This document shows positions 8,465-18,651 of a DNA stretch of 64,000 bases, one piece after another. The notes under the pieces were generated by a model that was not told where the DNA came from, did not search any database, and saw nothing but the letters and a program-made list of their open reading frames with translations. Numbering within the stretch: the first letter of the stretch is position 1; every line of letters begins with the position of its first letter. Made by a program: the position numbers and the translations under genes. Source of the stretch: Brevibacillus antibioticus (lineage in GTDB: Bacteria; Bacillota; Bacilli; Brevibacillales; Brevibacillaceae); assembly GCF_005217615.1 (NCBI RefSeq), contig NZ_SZNK01000001.1, positions 2,127,501 to 2,191,500 on the forward strand, in the 5' to 3' direction.

Positions 8465-10009
8465 ATGATAATTCCACTGCAAACCGGACATAGTAAAACA
8501 CAAATGATCAACAGCTTATGGAGCGAAACCGACATGATAACGGAATGGAACGAGTTTCTTTCCATCGCACAAGACTCGAACGATTTTAAGCATTTCCCCC
8601 TACTGAACGAGGAAAGTCCTTTTGTCATTTCGTACTATCAAACCTTAGTAAAAACAGAGTTACTGCAAAAAAATCTCTTGCGTCCTTATCAAGAACGCAT
8701 AGAAGCAAATGAATTGCTCACAGAACTCCGCCATTTTTCCCGCTTCGTCCATGTGGAGGATATTATTTATACAGATGACATACAGACGGTCGTCTCCAAG
8801 ATCATGATGGGCTATGCTGCTATACAGCCAAAAGACAACTGGCAGTTTTTTGCGCTGATCAATCTGTCCAATCCGACTGAAGGACTGCGAACGGACAACG
8901 ATACGGAAAACGAGTTTAGTGTAGTTGGACCAAAAGTTGGCTTTGTTGAAAATATCGATATCAACCTGCATCTCATCCGTCAACAAATCAGCACGCCCAA
9001 ATTAATCATTCGAGAGTTAACGTTAGGTACGCTCTCCCATACACGCATCGCCGTTGTTTATTTGTCTGGTATTACAAATCCTCAGCACATTGAAACCGTT
9101 CAGCAAAGACTACAGACGATCGACTTCGATATTATTTTTGATTCGTCACAGCTCGATCAGATCATGAGTGACAATTCAAATACGCCTTTTCCATTGTTCC
9201 TGTCTACTGAAAGGATTGACCGGGTCATTTATGCGTTAACTCTCGGGCAAATTGTGATTATTTCCAATGCTTCCCCGTATGTCATTACAGGTCCAACTAC
9301 CATCTTTGATTTCTTCATTTCTCCCGAGGATTATTATTTACCGTGGATCTTATCGTCTTTGTTTCGGTTGATTCGCATTTTCGGGGTGCTTTTTTCGATC
9401 TTGATGACACCTGCCTATACGGCGGTTCTCACTTTCCATCTGGAAATGATTCCTCAAGACATGCTGGCTCCGATCATTTTATCGAGGAAGTACGTCCCTT
9501 TTCCTCCCGTCTTGGAAGTACTTTTCTTGGAGCTGACGATCGAATTCTTGCGAGAAGCAGGGGCAAGGCTCCCGACAAAAGTCGGACAGACTCTCGGAAT
9601 CGTTGGTGGAATCGTCATTGGACAAGCATCGGTAGAAGCAGCCTTGACCAGTAATATCTTGCTGATCATCGTAGCTCTGTCGGCGCTTGCCTCTTTTACC
9701 ACCCCCATCTACAAAATGTCAAACACGATCCGGTTCTTGCGCTTCCCGCTCATTATTTTGGCTGGAATTTGGGGCGGGCTTGGAATCGCTATCGGTTTAA
9801 TGTTCATGCTGACTCATCTGCTTCAACTCAAATCGTTAGGAACACCTTATCTGGCTCCGCTTTACCCTTTTCGAAGACGTAGCTTTGCGGACAGCTTCAT
9901 TCGCTCTTCTTATAGCAGAACGGCCAGAAGGTCTGCTGTTATGCGTGTCATCTCGCAGTGGAGATACGATCCTGACAAGGCGACTCAAAAAAGAGATATG
10001 GATGAATAG
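8465..10009 (+). CDS. Spore germinant receptor subunit A (GerA family)
   Basis: A-subunit of a GerA-type germinant receptor in the spore inner membrane, 514 aa from this start. A long soluble N-terminal domain (about residues 1-280) is followed by a membrane region from about residue 290 with the family block SPEDYYLPW and several hydrophobic helices, then a basic C-terminal tail. The ATG at 8465 lacks a ribosome site; the in-frame ATG at 8534 has GGAG ten bases upstream and may be the real start (491 aa). It is followed by gerC- and gerB-type genes, giving a complete A-C-B receptor operon. Confidence 0.9.
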   Translation: MIIPLQTGHSKTQMINSLWSETDMITEWNEFLSIAQDSNDFKHFPLLNEESPFVISYYQTLVKTELLQKNLLRPYQERIEANELLTELRHFSRFVHVEDIIYTDDIQTVVSKIMMGYAAIQPKDNWQFFALINLSNPTEGLRTDNDTENEFSVVGPKVGFVENIDINLHLIRQQISTPKLIIRELTLGTLSHTRIAVVYLSGITNPQHIETVQQRLQTIDFDIIFDSSQLDQIMSDNSNTPFPLFLSTERIDRVIYALTLGQIVIISNASPYVITGPTTIFDFFISPEDYYLPWILSSLFRLIRIFGVLFSILMTPAYTAVLTFHLEMIPQDMLAPIILSRKYVPFPPVLEVLFLELTIEFLREAGARLPTKVGQTLGIVGGIVIGQASVEAALTSNILLIIVALSALASFTTPIYKMSNTIRFLRFPLIILAGIWGGLGIAIGLMFMLTHLLQLKSLGTPYLAPLYPFRRRSFADSFIRSSYSRTARRSAVMRVISQWRYDPDKATQKRDMDE

Positions 10010-10031
10010 ATGAAGGAGCCATCGAAGAAAC

Positions 10032-11102
10032 ATGGTTGCAAAGAGGAAATGGATACTCGTGCTATTGATCGTGATCTTGGCTGGCTGCTCTTCGACTCGA
10101 ATTGTCAGCGAAGTACAATTGATTCATTCACTCGGTCTCGATCTCGAAGACCAAAAAATGAAAGGGGCAGCCATCACTCACATATACGGAAAGGAAAAGA
10201 CTCAGGTAGAGCTGTTGGAAACAAAAAGCTCGAATTTATTTACGATCCTCCCTGATTTTAACGCCATCACCCCCTCACAAGTGGAGCTTGGACAGTTGCG
10301 ATCCGTCATTGTTGGGAGGAAATATGCTGAAAACGGAGTGGAAACGCTGGTACATACGCTTTGTCGCGATCCCGCTATCGGTTTTCGCCTTCAACTCGCA
10401 GTCGCGGAACCAAAAGCATTGACGATTTTGAAAGGCATGCGTCATATGCAAGTCCCTTTTTTCATCTCCGATAGCGTCGCTCAAAATATCAAAACGCTGA
10501 ATATGCCCAAGACCAACCTGCATATTTTCTTGTTTCATTTATACGGCGAGGGTCGCGATCCTTATCTTCCCTATTTCGTGATGCATAATGACAGAGTGAA
10601 GCTAGATGGTGTCGCGCTTTTCCGAGATGACAAATTCGTGCATCGCATCCATTCAAAAGAAAGCTTTTTGCTCAAAATCATGGTCGAAAAAGCCAAGAGT
10701 GGTCAAATTCCGTTTGAGGTAACGATCAATAATCGAAAAGAATCCGGACTCTTGAAAAATCTGCATTCCCATGCCGTCTTCGATCTCAAAACGACTAAGC
10801 CTATCCCCAGCATCATGGTAAAGCTCATGGTAAATGGGCAAATCAAAGATTATTCGAAGTGGCTGCAATTATCCAATCCACAAGTTCTACATCAAATGGA
10901 AAAAGAGCTTTCCTCGTACCTGCAAATGGAGGCGACCAGCTTTGTGAAGCATTTACAGAAGCTTGAGGTTGATCCGGTTGGATTTGGTGATTTCGTTCGT
11001 AGTCGAAGCACGTCATGGAACTACTCCCACTTCAAAAAGATTTATCCACAAATAAAAATCGCCGTGACGGCCTCGATCAAGCTGGAGCAAACGGGTGAGT
11101 AA
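10032..11102 (+). CDS. Spore germination lipoprotein (Ger(x)C family)
   Basis: C-subunit of the germinant receptor, 356 aa. A basic N-terminus and hydrophobic stretch end in the lipobox LAGC (Cys19), so it should be lipid-anchored on the outer face of the spore inner membrane. The remainder shows typical GerC blocks, for example GLDLEDQKMKGAAIT and DGVALFRDDKFV. AAGGAG lies about 14 bases before the ATG. It sits 22 bp after the A-subunit gene and 21 bp before the B-subunit gene. Confidence 0.92.
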   Translation: MVAKRKWILVLLIVILAGCSSTRIVSEVQLIHSLGLDLEDQKMKGAAITHIYGKEKTQVELLETKSSNLFTILPDFNAITPSQVELGQLRSVIVGRKYAENGVETLVHTLCRDPAIGFRLQLAVAEPKALTILKGMRHMQVPFFISDSVAQNIKTLNMPKTNLHIFLFHLYGEGRDPYLPYFVMHNDRVKLDGVALFRDDKFVHRIHSKESFLLKIMVEKAKSGQIPFEVTINNRKESGLLKNLHSHAVFDLKTTKPIPSIMVKLMVNGQIKDYSKWLQLSNPQVLHQMEKELSSYLQMEATSFVKHLQKLEVDPVGFGDFVRSRSTSWNYSHFKKIYPQIKIAVTASIKLEQTGE

Positions 11103-11123
11103 TGAATAACCAGGAGGGATCAG

Positions 11124-12257
11124 GTGAGTACTTCCATTCGGGAAAGCGCGATGGTTTCACCTTTTTTCGTATTTTTTCTCGTGCATGCCAATATTGTGGG
11201 GATCGGTATACTTGGATTTCAACGGACAATCGCAGCCCATGCCGGATACGATGCCTGGATCTCCCTTCTACTTGCTGGGGCAAGCATCCATCTCATTATT
11301 TGGATGCTCTATTCCATGCTGAATGCGGGCAGCCATGATCTCTTCTCCCTTCACGAGCTGATCTTTGGAAAATGGCTAGGCAAGTTGATGAGCTTTGTCG
11401 TGTTAATCTACGTCTGGATGGCTGCTTTTCTCATCTTGCGTTCTTACGTCAGTATTGTGAAGCAGTTTATTTTCCCGCTCATGCATACGTGGAGTACGAC
11501 CCTGATTATTTTGCTCCTCATTTTGTATATTGTCGCTGGTGGTTTTCGTACAGTTACGGGCGTCTGCTTTTTCGGTGTGGTGATTCCGGCGATTTTGATG
11601 CTTCCTTTGTTTTTATTCCCTTTCGAATACGCTCACCCGAATAACCTGTTCCCGATGTTTTCGCATAACTTTACCGCCTTATTTGCGTCTGCCAAAGACG
11701 CTGTGATCAATTATATGGGCTTTGAACTACTGCTCTTCTACTACCCGTTTATCAAGCAAGCAGCCCACTCGCAAAAATGGGCTCATACTGCGGTCCTTTC
11801 CGGCACCTTCCTGTATGTAGCCGTCGCGATCGTAACATTCCTCATGTTCACCCATGGTGAACTGGATAAGATTATTTGGCCGACCTTGACCATGCTCAAA
11901 ATCGTCGAGATTCCGATTTTGCAGCGATTGGAGTTCATTGTAATCTCTCTGTGGCTGTTTGTGATTTTGCCCAACATTTGTCTCAATCTATGGGGGGTTA
12001 CCCGCGGAATGAAACAGATATTTGGCATTAGTCAAATCCGCGCCATTTTGCTTCTCTTACTATCTTTGGCAATGGGTTCCTATCTGCTCGAAGGTACGGC
12101 TTCCTTGCTCATGACACTCGATTTTTATGGGAAAGTAAGCATCGTTTTTATTTATGGCTATATCCCTCTGCTGTTCTTGCTCTTCCTCCTCTGGGGGAAA
12201 AAGCGAGGTACCGCACGTTACCAGACTCCCAGTGCGGAAACAGAAAAAGCCCGATAG
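11124..12257 (+). CDS. Spore germination permease-like subunit B (GerB family)
   Basis: B-subunit of the germinant receptor, 377 aa, an APC-superfamily (endospore germination permease) membrane protein with about ten hydrophobic segments. It is thought to bind germinant. The start is GTG at 11124 with AGGAGG six bases upstream. The last codons overlap a hairpin that acts as terminator for the opposing operon, and only 4 bp separate the two convergent coding regions. Confidence 0.92.
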   Translation: MSTSIRESAMVSPFFVFFLVHANIVGIGILGFQRTIAAHAGYDAWISLLLAGASIHLIIWMLYSMLNAGSHDLFSLHELIFGKWLGKLMSFVVLIYVWMAAFLILRSYVSIVKQFIFPLMHTWSTTLIILLLILYIVAGGFRTVTGVCFFGVVIPAILMLPLFLFPFEYAHPNNLFPMFSHNFTALFASAKDAVINYMGFELLLFYYPFIKQAAHSQKWAHTAVLSGTFLYVAVAIVTFLMFTHGELDKIIWPTLTMLKIVEIPILQRLEFIVISLWLFVILPNICLNLWGVTRGMKQIFGISQIRAILLLLLSLAMGSYLLEGTASLLMTLDFYGKVSIVFIYGYIPLLFLLFLLWGKKRGTARYQTPSAETEKAR

Positions 12258-12267
12258 GTATCTATCG
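12244..12267 (-). terminator. Terminator of the pxp operon, inside gerB coding sequence
   Basis: CGATAG/CTATCG stem (12252-12257 with 12262-12267) followed on the minus strand by GGC and five T. It lies within the final codons of the plus-strand gerB-type gene and just past the pxpA stop. Confidence 0.6.
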
Positions 12268-13026
12268 AGCAAATCGTGCTGCGATTGTAATTCCAGCTCC
12301 TAACAAAGCTTCTCGGATGCTCTGTGCGAACTCCAACGCATGGGCACCGTCGCCGTGAATACAAATGGAATCAGCCTGAATCGGGATATCTACGCCTTGC
12401 TGGGTCAGGACACGTCCGTCGCTTACCATACGAATGACTTGCTGGAGGGATTGCTGTTGGTCCGTAATCATCGCATTCGGCTGACTGCGCGGTGTCAGCG
12501 TACCATCCTGTTGATACGTACGGTCAGCAAAGACTTCGTGCGCTGTGAGAAGACCGATTTTTTTCCCTGCACGCGTTAACTCGCTTCCGGCCAAGCCATA
12601 CAACACTAGTTCCGGATTTACTTTATAGATAGCCAACGCAATAGACTCAGCCAGAGTAGGTCTTGTGGCTGCCATATTGTACAAGGCCCCATGTGGCTTC
12701 ACATGATGCATGACGCCCCCTTCTGCCCGAACAAACCCTTGCAGGGCGCCGATTTGGTACACAACTAGATCGTATGCCTCTTCTGGGGAAATCTCCATGT
12801 TGCGGCGACCGAAGCCGACCAAATCAGCGAATCCGGGATGGGCACCGATTGCCACACCTGCCTCCAAAGCCATTTGCACTGTTTTTCTCATCGTCGCAGG
12901 ATCGCCAGCGTGGAAACCACATGCCACATTTGCAGAGGTGATATAGGACAAAATTTCTTGATCGTTGCCCAATTGATAGGTGCCAAAGCTCTCTCCCATA
13001 TCACAGTTTAGATCTACTGTTTTCAT
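12262..13026 (-). CDS. pxpA: 5-oxoprolinase subunit A (LamB/YcsF family)
   Basis: A 254-aa LamB/YcsF-fold protein. With PxpB and PxpC it forms the ATP-dependent bacterial 5-oxoprolinase, opening 5-oxoproline (pyroglutamate) to L-glutamate in the cytoplasm. The family signature [11 protein letters not shown] lies at residues 4-14, followed by [10 protein letters not shown] and KPHGALYN. Its start is 4 bp after the pxpC stop. It is the last gene of the minus-strand operon that also holds pcp and a peptide transporter. Confidence 0.95.
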   Translation of the reverse strand: MKTVDLNCDMGESFGTYQLGNDQEILSYITSANVACGFHAGDPATMRKTVQMALEAGVAIGAHPGFADLVGFGRRNMEISPEEAYDLVVYQIGALQGFVRAEGGVMHHVKPHGALYNMAATRPTLAESIALAIYKVNPELVLYGLAGSELTRAGKKIGLLTAHEVFADRTYQQDGTLTPRSQPNAMITDQQQSLQQVIRMVSDGRVLTQQGVDIPIQADSICIHGDGAHALEFAQSIREALLGAGITIAARFAR

Positions 13027-13030
13027 CTTT

Positions 13031-14038
13031 TTACCTCCATCCCACGGTTACTTCTATCCCAAGCTTGATCGCCTTCATCCATGAATCCCTCTCGATAAGC
13101 TCCTTTTGAGCATCGCGCAGAGAAATTTCTTGAAAATGGATCTTTTCGCCTGGCCGCAACTGGGCGACGATCGGCAAATCTATCGTTGGCACATAGCCTA
13201 TCTTCGGATAACCGCCAATGGTTTGTCTGTCTGCCATCAGGATAATAGGTTGACCGTTTGGCGGAACCTGTATCGTACCCATGGTGACCGCAGCCGAGAT
13301 CAGTTCCATTGACTGCGTAAGTTCGAGCGCCGGTCCTGTTAAACGATACCCCATCCTGTCTGATTGAGGAGACACTTGATAGGTTTGTTCGAAAAAGCTT
13401 TGACGACTCTTTTCCGAAAAATCTGCAAATTGCTCGCCTTGTATCACCCGTACAACCGCTTCTCCATTTTTTACAAGCGTACTCGAAGGAATAAACCAAT
13501 TCGCTTGGTAGAAGGGAGCTGCTCCTGCCCTTTTTGCCAATTGGTTAGCGAGAAATTGACTGAATGAACCTGGAGAGCGTTGAACTAGCTGATCTCCTGC
13601 CGCAAGCATTCTACCCGCTAGGCCTCCGAAGCCTCCACGGAGATTCGTACTACGACTTCCCATCACAAGTGGCACATCCCATCCGCCTGCGACTGCGAGA
13701 TAGGCGCGACAGCCTTCCTTGGCCAAGCCAAATTTCAAGATGCTTCCACTCCTGATCCAGACTGCTCGATTGGGCAAGACGGATCTATTATTGATCGTGA
13801 CTTTGAAGTCACCACCACAAATGGCTATGAGCATGTCCTTATGAAACAATAAGCTTGGGCCTTTCATCGTCAGCTCCAGAACCGCATCCGTTTGTTGATT
13901 GCCAACTAGCATGTTCGCAATCTGTACAGCTTGCTTGTCCATCCCCCCACTGACACTGACCCCAACCTGCTGAAAGCCAAATCTACCAGTATCTTGAACG
14001 GTGGTGCAAAGTCCCGGCGTAATCACCTCTATACTCAC
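13031..14038 (-). CDS. pxpC: 5-oxoprolinase subunit C (biotin-dependent carboxyltransferase-like)
   Basis: A 335-aa cyclophilin-like (AHS2/KipA) protein. Family blocks include [16 protein letters not shown] at the N-terminus, GPSLLF, GDQL, and SDRMGYRL with [19 protein letters not shown] in the C-terminal half. PxpB and PxpC together are thought to phosphorylate the substrate handled by PxpA. The start is directly adjacent to the pxpB stop at 14039, indicating coupled translation. Confidence 0.94.
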   Translation of the reverse strand: MSIEVITPGLCTTVQDTGRFGFQQVGVSVSGGMDKQAVQIANMLVGNQQTDAVLELTMKGPSLLFHKDMLIAICGGDFKVTINNRSVLPNRAVWIRSGSILKFGLAKEGCRAYLAVAGGWDVPLVMGSRSTNLRGGFGGLAGRMLAAGDQLVQRSPGSFSQFLANQLAKRAGAAPFYQANWFIPSSTLVKNGEAVVRVIQGEQFADFSEKSRQSFFEQTYQVSPQSDRMGYRLTGPALELTQSMELISAAVTMGTIQVPPNGQPIILMADRQTIGGYPKIGYVPTIDLPIVAQLRPGEKIHFQEISLRDAQKELIERDSWMKAIKLGIEVTVGWR

Positions 14039-14749
14039 TTAGTACACCTTCTCCCCGTTATCGTATTCCCGCTCGGAGATAGGACGGAAGCGAACTTTAT
14101 CGCCAGCGCACAAGAGACTTGGAGAGCTTTCACCTGCCTGAAATAAGCGCAGTGGTGTTCTTCCGATAATTTGCCATCCACCTGGGCTCTCTATCGAATA
14201 AATACCTGTTTGCAATCCTCCGATCCCTACACTCCCCATCGGAATAGATAGTCGTGGAGAGGAACGTCGCGGCGTGGCCAGTCGCTCATCCATTCCACCG
14301 AGATACGGAAAGCCGGGAGCAAATCCGATCATGTACACCAGATACTCTGTTGTCGAATGGATCGAAATCACTTCCTCTATACTCAGACCATTTTGGTTGG
14401 CTACTACCTCCAGATCTGGCCCAAAGCTCCCACCATAACAAACCGGGATCTCTACCAGTCTGTACTCTTTAGAGTGAGTGCTGGAGATTTGCTGCGACAT
14501 TTGCTCAAGAATCGCAACGGCGCGATCGTATGGCAACATATGATCAAGTGGATCGAAAAGAGTAATCGGATCGTAATAGACTGTAACAGTCGTAAAGCCA
14601 GGTACAGATTCGATCATCCCGGGGAAAGGATGCTCCTGTAGGTATTCAGAGAATAGGATGACCTTCTCATGGGTTTGTTGATCGATAACCTCTCCTAGTT
14701 TGACCATGACACCCGAGTCCCCAAGAGGAGAGAATTCATATCTAGGCAA
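14039..14749 (-). CDS. pxpB: 5-oxoprolinase subunit B (KipI-like)
   Basis: A 236-aa AHS1/KipI-type protein with the N-terminal block SPLGDSGVMVKLGE and the C-terminal GFAPGFPYLGGMDERLATPRR context followed by GSVGIGGLQTGIYS. It partners with PxpC. The start is set to TTG at 14749 because GGAGGG lies seven bases upstream and the resulting N-terminus matches the family. The in-frame ATG at 14764 has no ribosome site, and longer frames run into pcp. A GGAGG/CCTCC hairpin lies between the pcp stop and this gene and may tune translation. Confidence 0.9.
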   Translation of the reverse strand: MPRYEFSPLGDSGVMVKLGEVIDQQTHEKVILFSEYLQEHPFPGMIESVPGFTTVTVYYDPITLFDPLDHMLPYDRAVAILEQMSQQISSTHSKEYRLVEIPVCYGGSFGPDLEVVANQNGLSIEEVISIHSTTEYLVYMIGFAPGFPYLGGMDERLATPRRSSPRLSIPMGSVGIGGLQTGIYSIESPGGWQIIGRTPLRLFQAGESSPSLLCAGDKVRFRPISEREYDNGEKVY

Positions 14750-14819
14750 CGTTTTTCCCTCCATTTTCGAATATCGGCACTGCCACATGAATGGAAGGGA
14801 GGAGGGTTTCTCCTCCTGC

Positions 14820-15467
14820 TCAGCTAATTTGTCCGCCTTCCATGACAATATCCCGATCATGAGATATGGTCGTCTCGATTGCCAATCGCAAACCTTTTAC
14901 GATTGTTTCTAACGCCATACTTGGCTGATCTGCTTGCCTTGCTGCCTGTTCAGGCAAATAAGGGATATGGATGAACCCTCCGCGTACGGAAGCTTTTTTC
15001 TCAGCAAGGTAATGCATCAATCCATAAAAAAGATGGTTGCACACATATGTACCCGCCGTCTGCGATATGGAAGCCGGAATTCCTTGTTGTTTTAACTCAT
15101 GGACAATCGCTTTGATTGGCAATGTAGACCAGTAGCCAGTAGGACCGTTTTCCCTGATTGGTGTATCAATCGGCTGATTTCCTTCATTATCCGGGATTCG
15201 AGCATCATTGACGTTAATCGCTACACGCTCAACCGCAATATCTCCTCGTCCACCTGCTTGACCGATACATAACACGATATCCGGTTTCGTTTCTTCTATC
15301 GCTGCATACAGCTGTTCGATAGATTTTTCAAAAACGGTAGGAATTTGGCGCAGCTCTACTTTATACAAATCAGACTCGATTTTTCCTAGTTCTTTTACCG
15401 ATTCCCAAGCAGGGTTAACCATTTCTCCACCAAAAGGATCAAACCCTGTTACTAAAATGGTCTTCAT
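14820..15467 (-). CDS. pcp: Pyrrolidone-carboxylate peptidase (C15)
   Basis: A 215-aa cysteine peptidase that removes N-terminal pyroglutamate from peptides. The N-terminus [13 protein letters not shown] is diagnostic. The catalytic Glu lies in the [18 protein letters not shown] region, the Cys in [11 protein letters not shown] and the His in [12 protein letters not shown]. The ATG at 15467 follows GGAGGAG at six bases. The first 29 bases overlap the end of the M14 peptidase gene. The product 5-oxoproline is the substrate of the PxpBCA enzyme encoded next. Confidence 0.95.
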   Translation of the reverse strand: MKTILVTGFDPFGGEMVNPAWESVKELGKIESDLYKVELRQIPTVFEKSIEQLYAAIEETKPDIVLCIGQAGGRGDIAVERVAINVNDARIPDNEGNQPIDTPIRENGPTGYWSTLPIKAIVHELKQQGIPASISQTAGTYVCNHLFYGLMHYLAEKKASVRGGFIHIPYLPEQAARQADQPSMALETIVKGLRLAIETTISHDRDIVMEGGQIS

Positions 15468-18400
15468 GATTGTCTCCTCCAATTCGCATCGGTCTCATTC
15501 GTGAGAGTCGAATATGGTCTTGTCCATACTGTCGCGAAACACGCCGTGGGCTGGATGCCACACACTCCATGACAGCACGATTGAAAATCTTATGCGTTTC
15601 GATGCAATCTCGCAACGCTCCTCCCGCGACCGTCTCATCAGCCGCTTCCGTTATTAAATCAAGCGTCACCCATTCAGGAAAACGAGAGAGTAAGGAAGGA
15701 GAGGTTCTGTTCGGCTTTGTAGGCCAACGATAAAACAAGAAATCTTGATCAGTAGGCAATGGGAAAATAGCGGGCTCCCAGTTATGTCCATACCGAATGT
15801 AGCGATCGATAAAGCGTTTATTTTTGTTCCACAGACGCGGATGATGTCTCAGCCCTTCCTCGGCTGCCTTTTGAATCGTATCAAGAGCGACGGCATGATG
15901 AGGATACTCAGATCGCTCCATCTCGCGGCCAATTCCGTAAAAGAGTGAAATCGGCATCCAATAAGATACAGGAAATCTCGGCGGACTATTGTACCCTGCG
16001 AATGGTTGTGTCCATTCGTGCGAAGGGATTCCGTGATCATCGATAATCACATCCGGCAACCAGCGATAAAACAGTTGGGGAACTACCCGCGATTCGCCAA
16101 AAACACTCGGCTGAAAACGGTGATTGGTATATTCTAGTCCTACTGCATTATAACGGGCAGCGTGATGCTTCCAAAATGGATGATCTTTGACAAGCTCTTG
16201 ATGAAGTGCGACCCCATCCGGATTGGCAAATGGAATCACAACCAGATTGAAACGAGTAAGCCAATCCATTTTTTCGGTTATGAGCTCTGCCACCAGCTCA
16301 CGTGCAGCAGGCATACTGGAAACCTCGTTTGGATGATGTCCGGTTTCGAGCAAAATGGTTGGTTTATACAGAGAGAGCTTGTGTGTTGATACGTATTTGG
16401 AAATCTGGGGTGCTGTTACCTCCACTGCAAAAATCGGCCGTCCTTCAAACGATTTCTCTACTTCCCACATATGTACAGATGGATGTGTAGCCAGCTCTGC
16501 CCATTCGCCCTGATCTGGATGATTGTTTTGGTGTAAATAAGGAAGCTTCCTTTCTTCGATGCTGGTACTTTTTTCGTTCGTTCTCAGGATGCGTGCTTTT
16601 ACAGGAGCAGATTGCTCTGCCTCGAAGTATAAATGAGTCGTTTTGATAGAGAAAGCTTGTTCTTCTTTATATTCTTTTACGCGAATGGTTGCCACTGGAG
16701 AGCTCGCTGGTTTGACCTTTATAAATGGTCGCACCGCCCCAGGAGAATTCCACGCCATTCTCGTTTTTCTTTCACCCAAATACGCATAGTAGTCTAGCGT
16801 ATAAAAATAAATATCTTCATGCAGCGCTTCTAACGACGATATTGTTTCTTCGTCGATGTCTAGCCGTTCTTCCTGTTCACTCATCGTGACAGTTACCTCT
16901 ATCGAATGAAAGAGCGGACTGTTTCCTTGATACGGTTCATTTTGTTTACATAACAATTCTTCCGTCAACTCAGGTAAAAACTGCTGCGTATAGAATTGCC
17001 AGAACCTCTCTCGATCCGTAGGAACCATGAATTGTTCTTTTGTTGTTCCATAGGCGAAGAAGAGTCCTGATGTGGTTGGATAAGCTCTACTTTGCTCGTC
17101 GGCATACGGCACTGCGGATACAGGTACATCCAAATTCCATGTGCCTACATGCACAAGCCCGGCTCCCCATGCCTCTATTTGGTATGTAGTCGGTAGATTC
17201 TCATCCATCACGAATGATACTTGCGACAAGGACAGGCCCAATTCTTTTTCCAACAACTGATCAACCGGGTATAATTCTTGAAGCCATCGATGAGACAGCT
17301 CCATCCCGCCTTCTCTTTCTTCTCGTTGGAAAGAGATCAAAATTCGTTCTACTCGCTCCCCTTTACGTACAAGAGAAGGCAAAATCGTTTCTTTTATCCA
17401 GCACAAACCTGGTTTAAATGCAGAGTGAATCTGTACCGTACTATCGTTATCCGGAAGCAGCTCCGTGATTGCGCTCTTCCAACATCGCTCCAACGCACGT
17501 CGAATCTCTTTTGGTTCTGACAAAAACGCCGTGACCGCGAGCGGAGAAGATAAGCGCCCAGCCGTCTCCTTTTGACTAACAATCGCGATCAACTGCTCAT
17601 GAAACAACTGTTCTATCTCATTTCGTTCGCCTTGGTCTTTCCAGGTTTTCTCTAAAAATAAGGGGAATTCCTTCACTTTTTGCTCGTCTGATTCTTCCCA
17701 TGCACCAAAAGTACCCCCGAGTGGGTGCGGAGTGGCCGTCCCGAAATAATCAAGCGCCGCAACAATTGCTCGCCCTCCCCCTGAAAGCTGGATGACTCTT
17801 GCTGTCTTTTCACTAGAGTCTGGGATTACTTCGACCACTCCACTTGCTAGTGGCGCTTCACCATTCATGTCTAAGGAAAAAGTGAGCTCCGCAATCCGAT
17901 TTGCTTCGCCTGTGAGCGGAAAATGTATCCCAGTCGAGGCTAGACCAACCCGAGCTGCAAAGCGAGCGGCAGACATAACCGCCTCTGTAGTATGGACCCC
18001 TGTAAAGAATACATCTGTCCGACTCGTTAAATCTGTGCGCCCCGCTTGATAGAACCCTGCCGTTGTCCAAAGCTCTGTCAGACTATCAAGTGGAGTTGGT
18101 CTCTCTACGATAGGACCTCCCTCGTACGAGCTCATCAGCACACACTGGGGTATCGCAATCTGGCAAACAGGTGAAGCATCCGCACAAACATATAGTTGAA
18201 CTTCATGTAACGAACAACGAATCCTTTCAATCTCGCCGAGCGAAGTCGTTGCAGGTACTGCATCTGTCCAATATGCCGCCATCCAGCGCAGTAATCGGCT
18301 AAGACTCTCCTCGCTTCCACCAACGAAAGCAATTCGATTGTTCCCTCGATCGAGCGTGCATGACGCATCATCCACGTCGCAGGATGGCTCGATACATACT

Positions 18401-18639
18401 GTGCAAAGCCACTCACCGCTTTTCGTACTGCTAGCATCCATCGGTGAATCTTCCATTCGAATGGAAGGCAGATCCAGCTCACTTGTTTCAAGGCCTAATC
18501 GGGCACAAAAATCAATGAATCCTTCTACGACGATTCCCGTTTGAAAACAGAAGGAAACAGACAACGAATCAGCTATACCGTCATTGTTTCGGTCCGCAAC
18601 TAACCCTTTCGTTGTAAAAATATCACCTAGCCCTCTCAT
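15439..18639 (-). CDS. Large M14-family zinc metallopeptidase with ~700-residue N-terminal extension
   Basis: A 1066-aa protein whose C-terminal third is an M14 (carboxypeptidase A-like) domain. The zinc motif HPNE (HxxE) sits near residue 770 in [11 protein letters not shown], followed by [11 protein letters not shown] and, near residue 870, [10 protein letters not shown] with the likely third ligand. The N-terminal ~700 residues are not a family I recognise. They begin with DRNNDGIAD, which resembles an acidic calcium-binding loop. No signal peptide is seen, so cytoplasmic action on imported peptides is likely. It lies 12 bp after the permease gene and overlaps pcp, so it belongs to the operon. 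Substrate is not predictable from sequence. Confidence 0.82.
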   Translation of the reverse strand: MRGLGDIFTTKGLVADRNNDGIADSLSVSFCFQTGIVVEGFIDFCARLGLETSELDLPSIRMEDSPMDASSTKSGEWLCTVCIEPSCDVDDASCTLDRGNNRIAFVGGSEESLSRLLRWMAAYWTDAVPATTSLGEIERIRCSLHEVQLYVCADASPVCQIAIPQCVLMSSYEGGPIVERPTPLDSLTELWTTAGFYQAGRTDLTSRTDVFFTGVHTTEAVMSAARFAARVGLASTGIHFPLTGEANRIAELTFSLDMNGEAPLASGVVEVIPDSSEKTARVIQLSGGGRAIVAALDYFGTATPHPLGGTFGAWEESDEQKVKEFPLFLEKTWKDQGERNEIEQLFHEQLIAIVSQKETAGRLSSPLAVTAFLSEPKEIRRALERCWKSAITELLPDNDSTVQIHSAFKPGLCWIKETILPSLVRKGERVERILISFQREEREGGMELSHRWLQELYPVDQLLEKELGLSLSQVSFVMDENLPTTYQIEAWGAGLVHVGTWNLDVPVSAVPYADEQSRAYPTTSGLFFAYGTTKEQFMVPTDRERFWQFYTQQFLPELTEELLCKQNEPYQGNSPLFHSIEVTVTMSEQEERLDIDEETISSLEALHEDIYFYTLDYYAYLGERKTRMAWNSPGAVRPFIKVKPASSPVATIRVKEYKEEQAFSIKTTHLYFEAEQSAPVKARILRTNEKSTSIEERKLPYLHQNNHPDQGEWAELATHPSVHMWEVEKSFEGRPIFAVEVTAPQISKYVSTHKLSLYKPTILLETGHHPNEVSSMPAARELVAELITEKMDWLTRFNLVVIPFANPDGVALHQELVKDHPFWKHHAARYNAVGLEYTNHRFQPSVFGESRVVPQLFYRWLPDVIIDDHGIPSHEWTQPFAGYNSPPRFPVSYWMPISLFYGIGREMERSEYPHHAVALDTIQKAAEEGLRHHPRLWNKNKRFIDRYIRYGHNWEPAIFPLPTDQDFLFYRWPTKPNRTSPSLLSRFPEWVTLDLITEAADETVAGGALRDCIETHKIFNRAVMECVASSPRRVSRQYGQDHIRLSRMRPMRIGGDNHEDHFSNRV

Positions 18640-18651
18640 CGGTTAGCCCCC

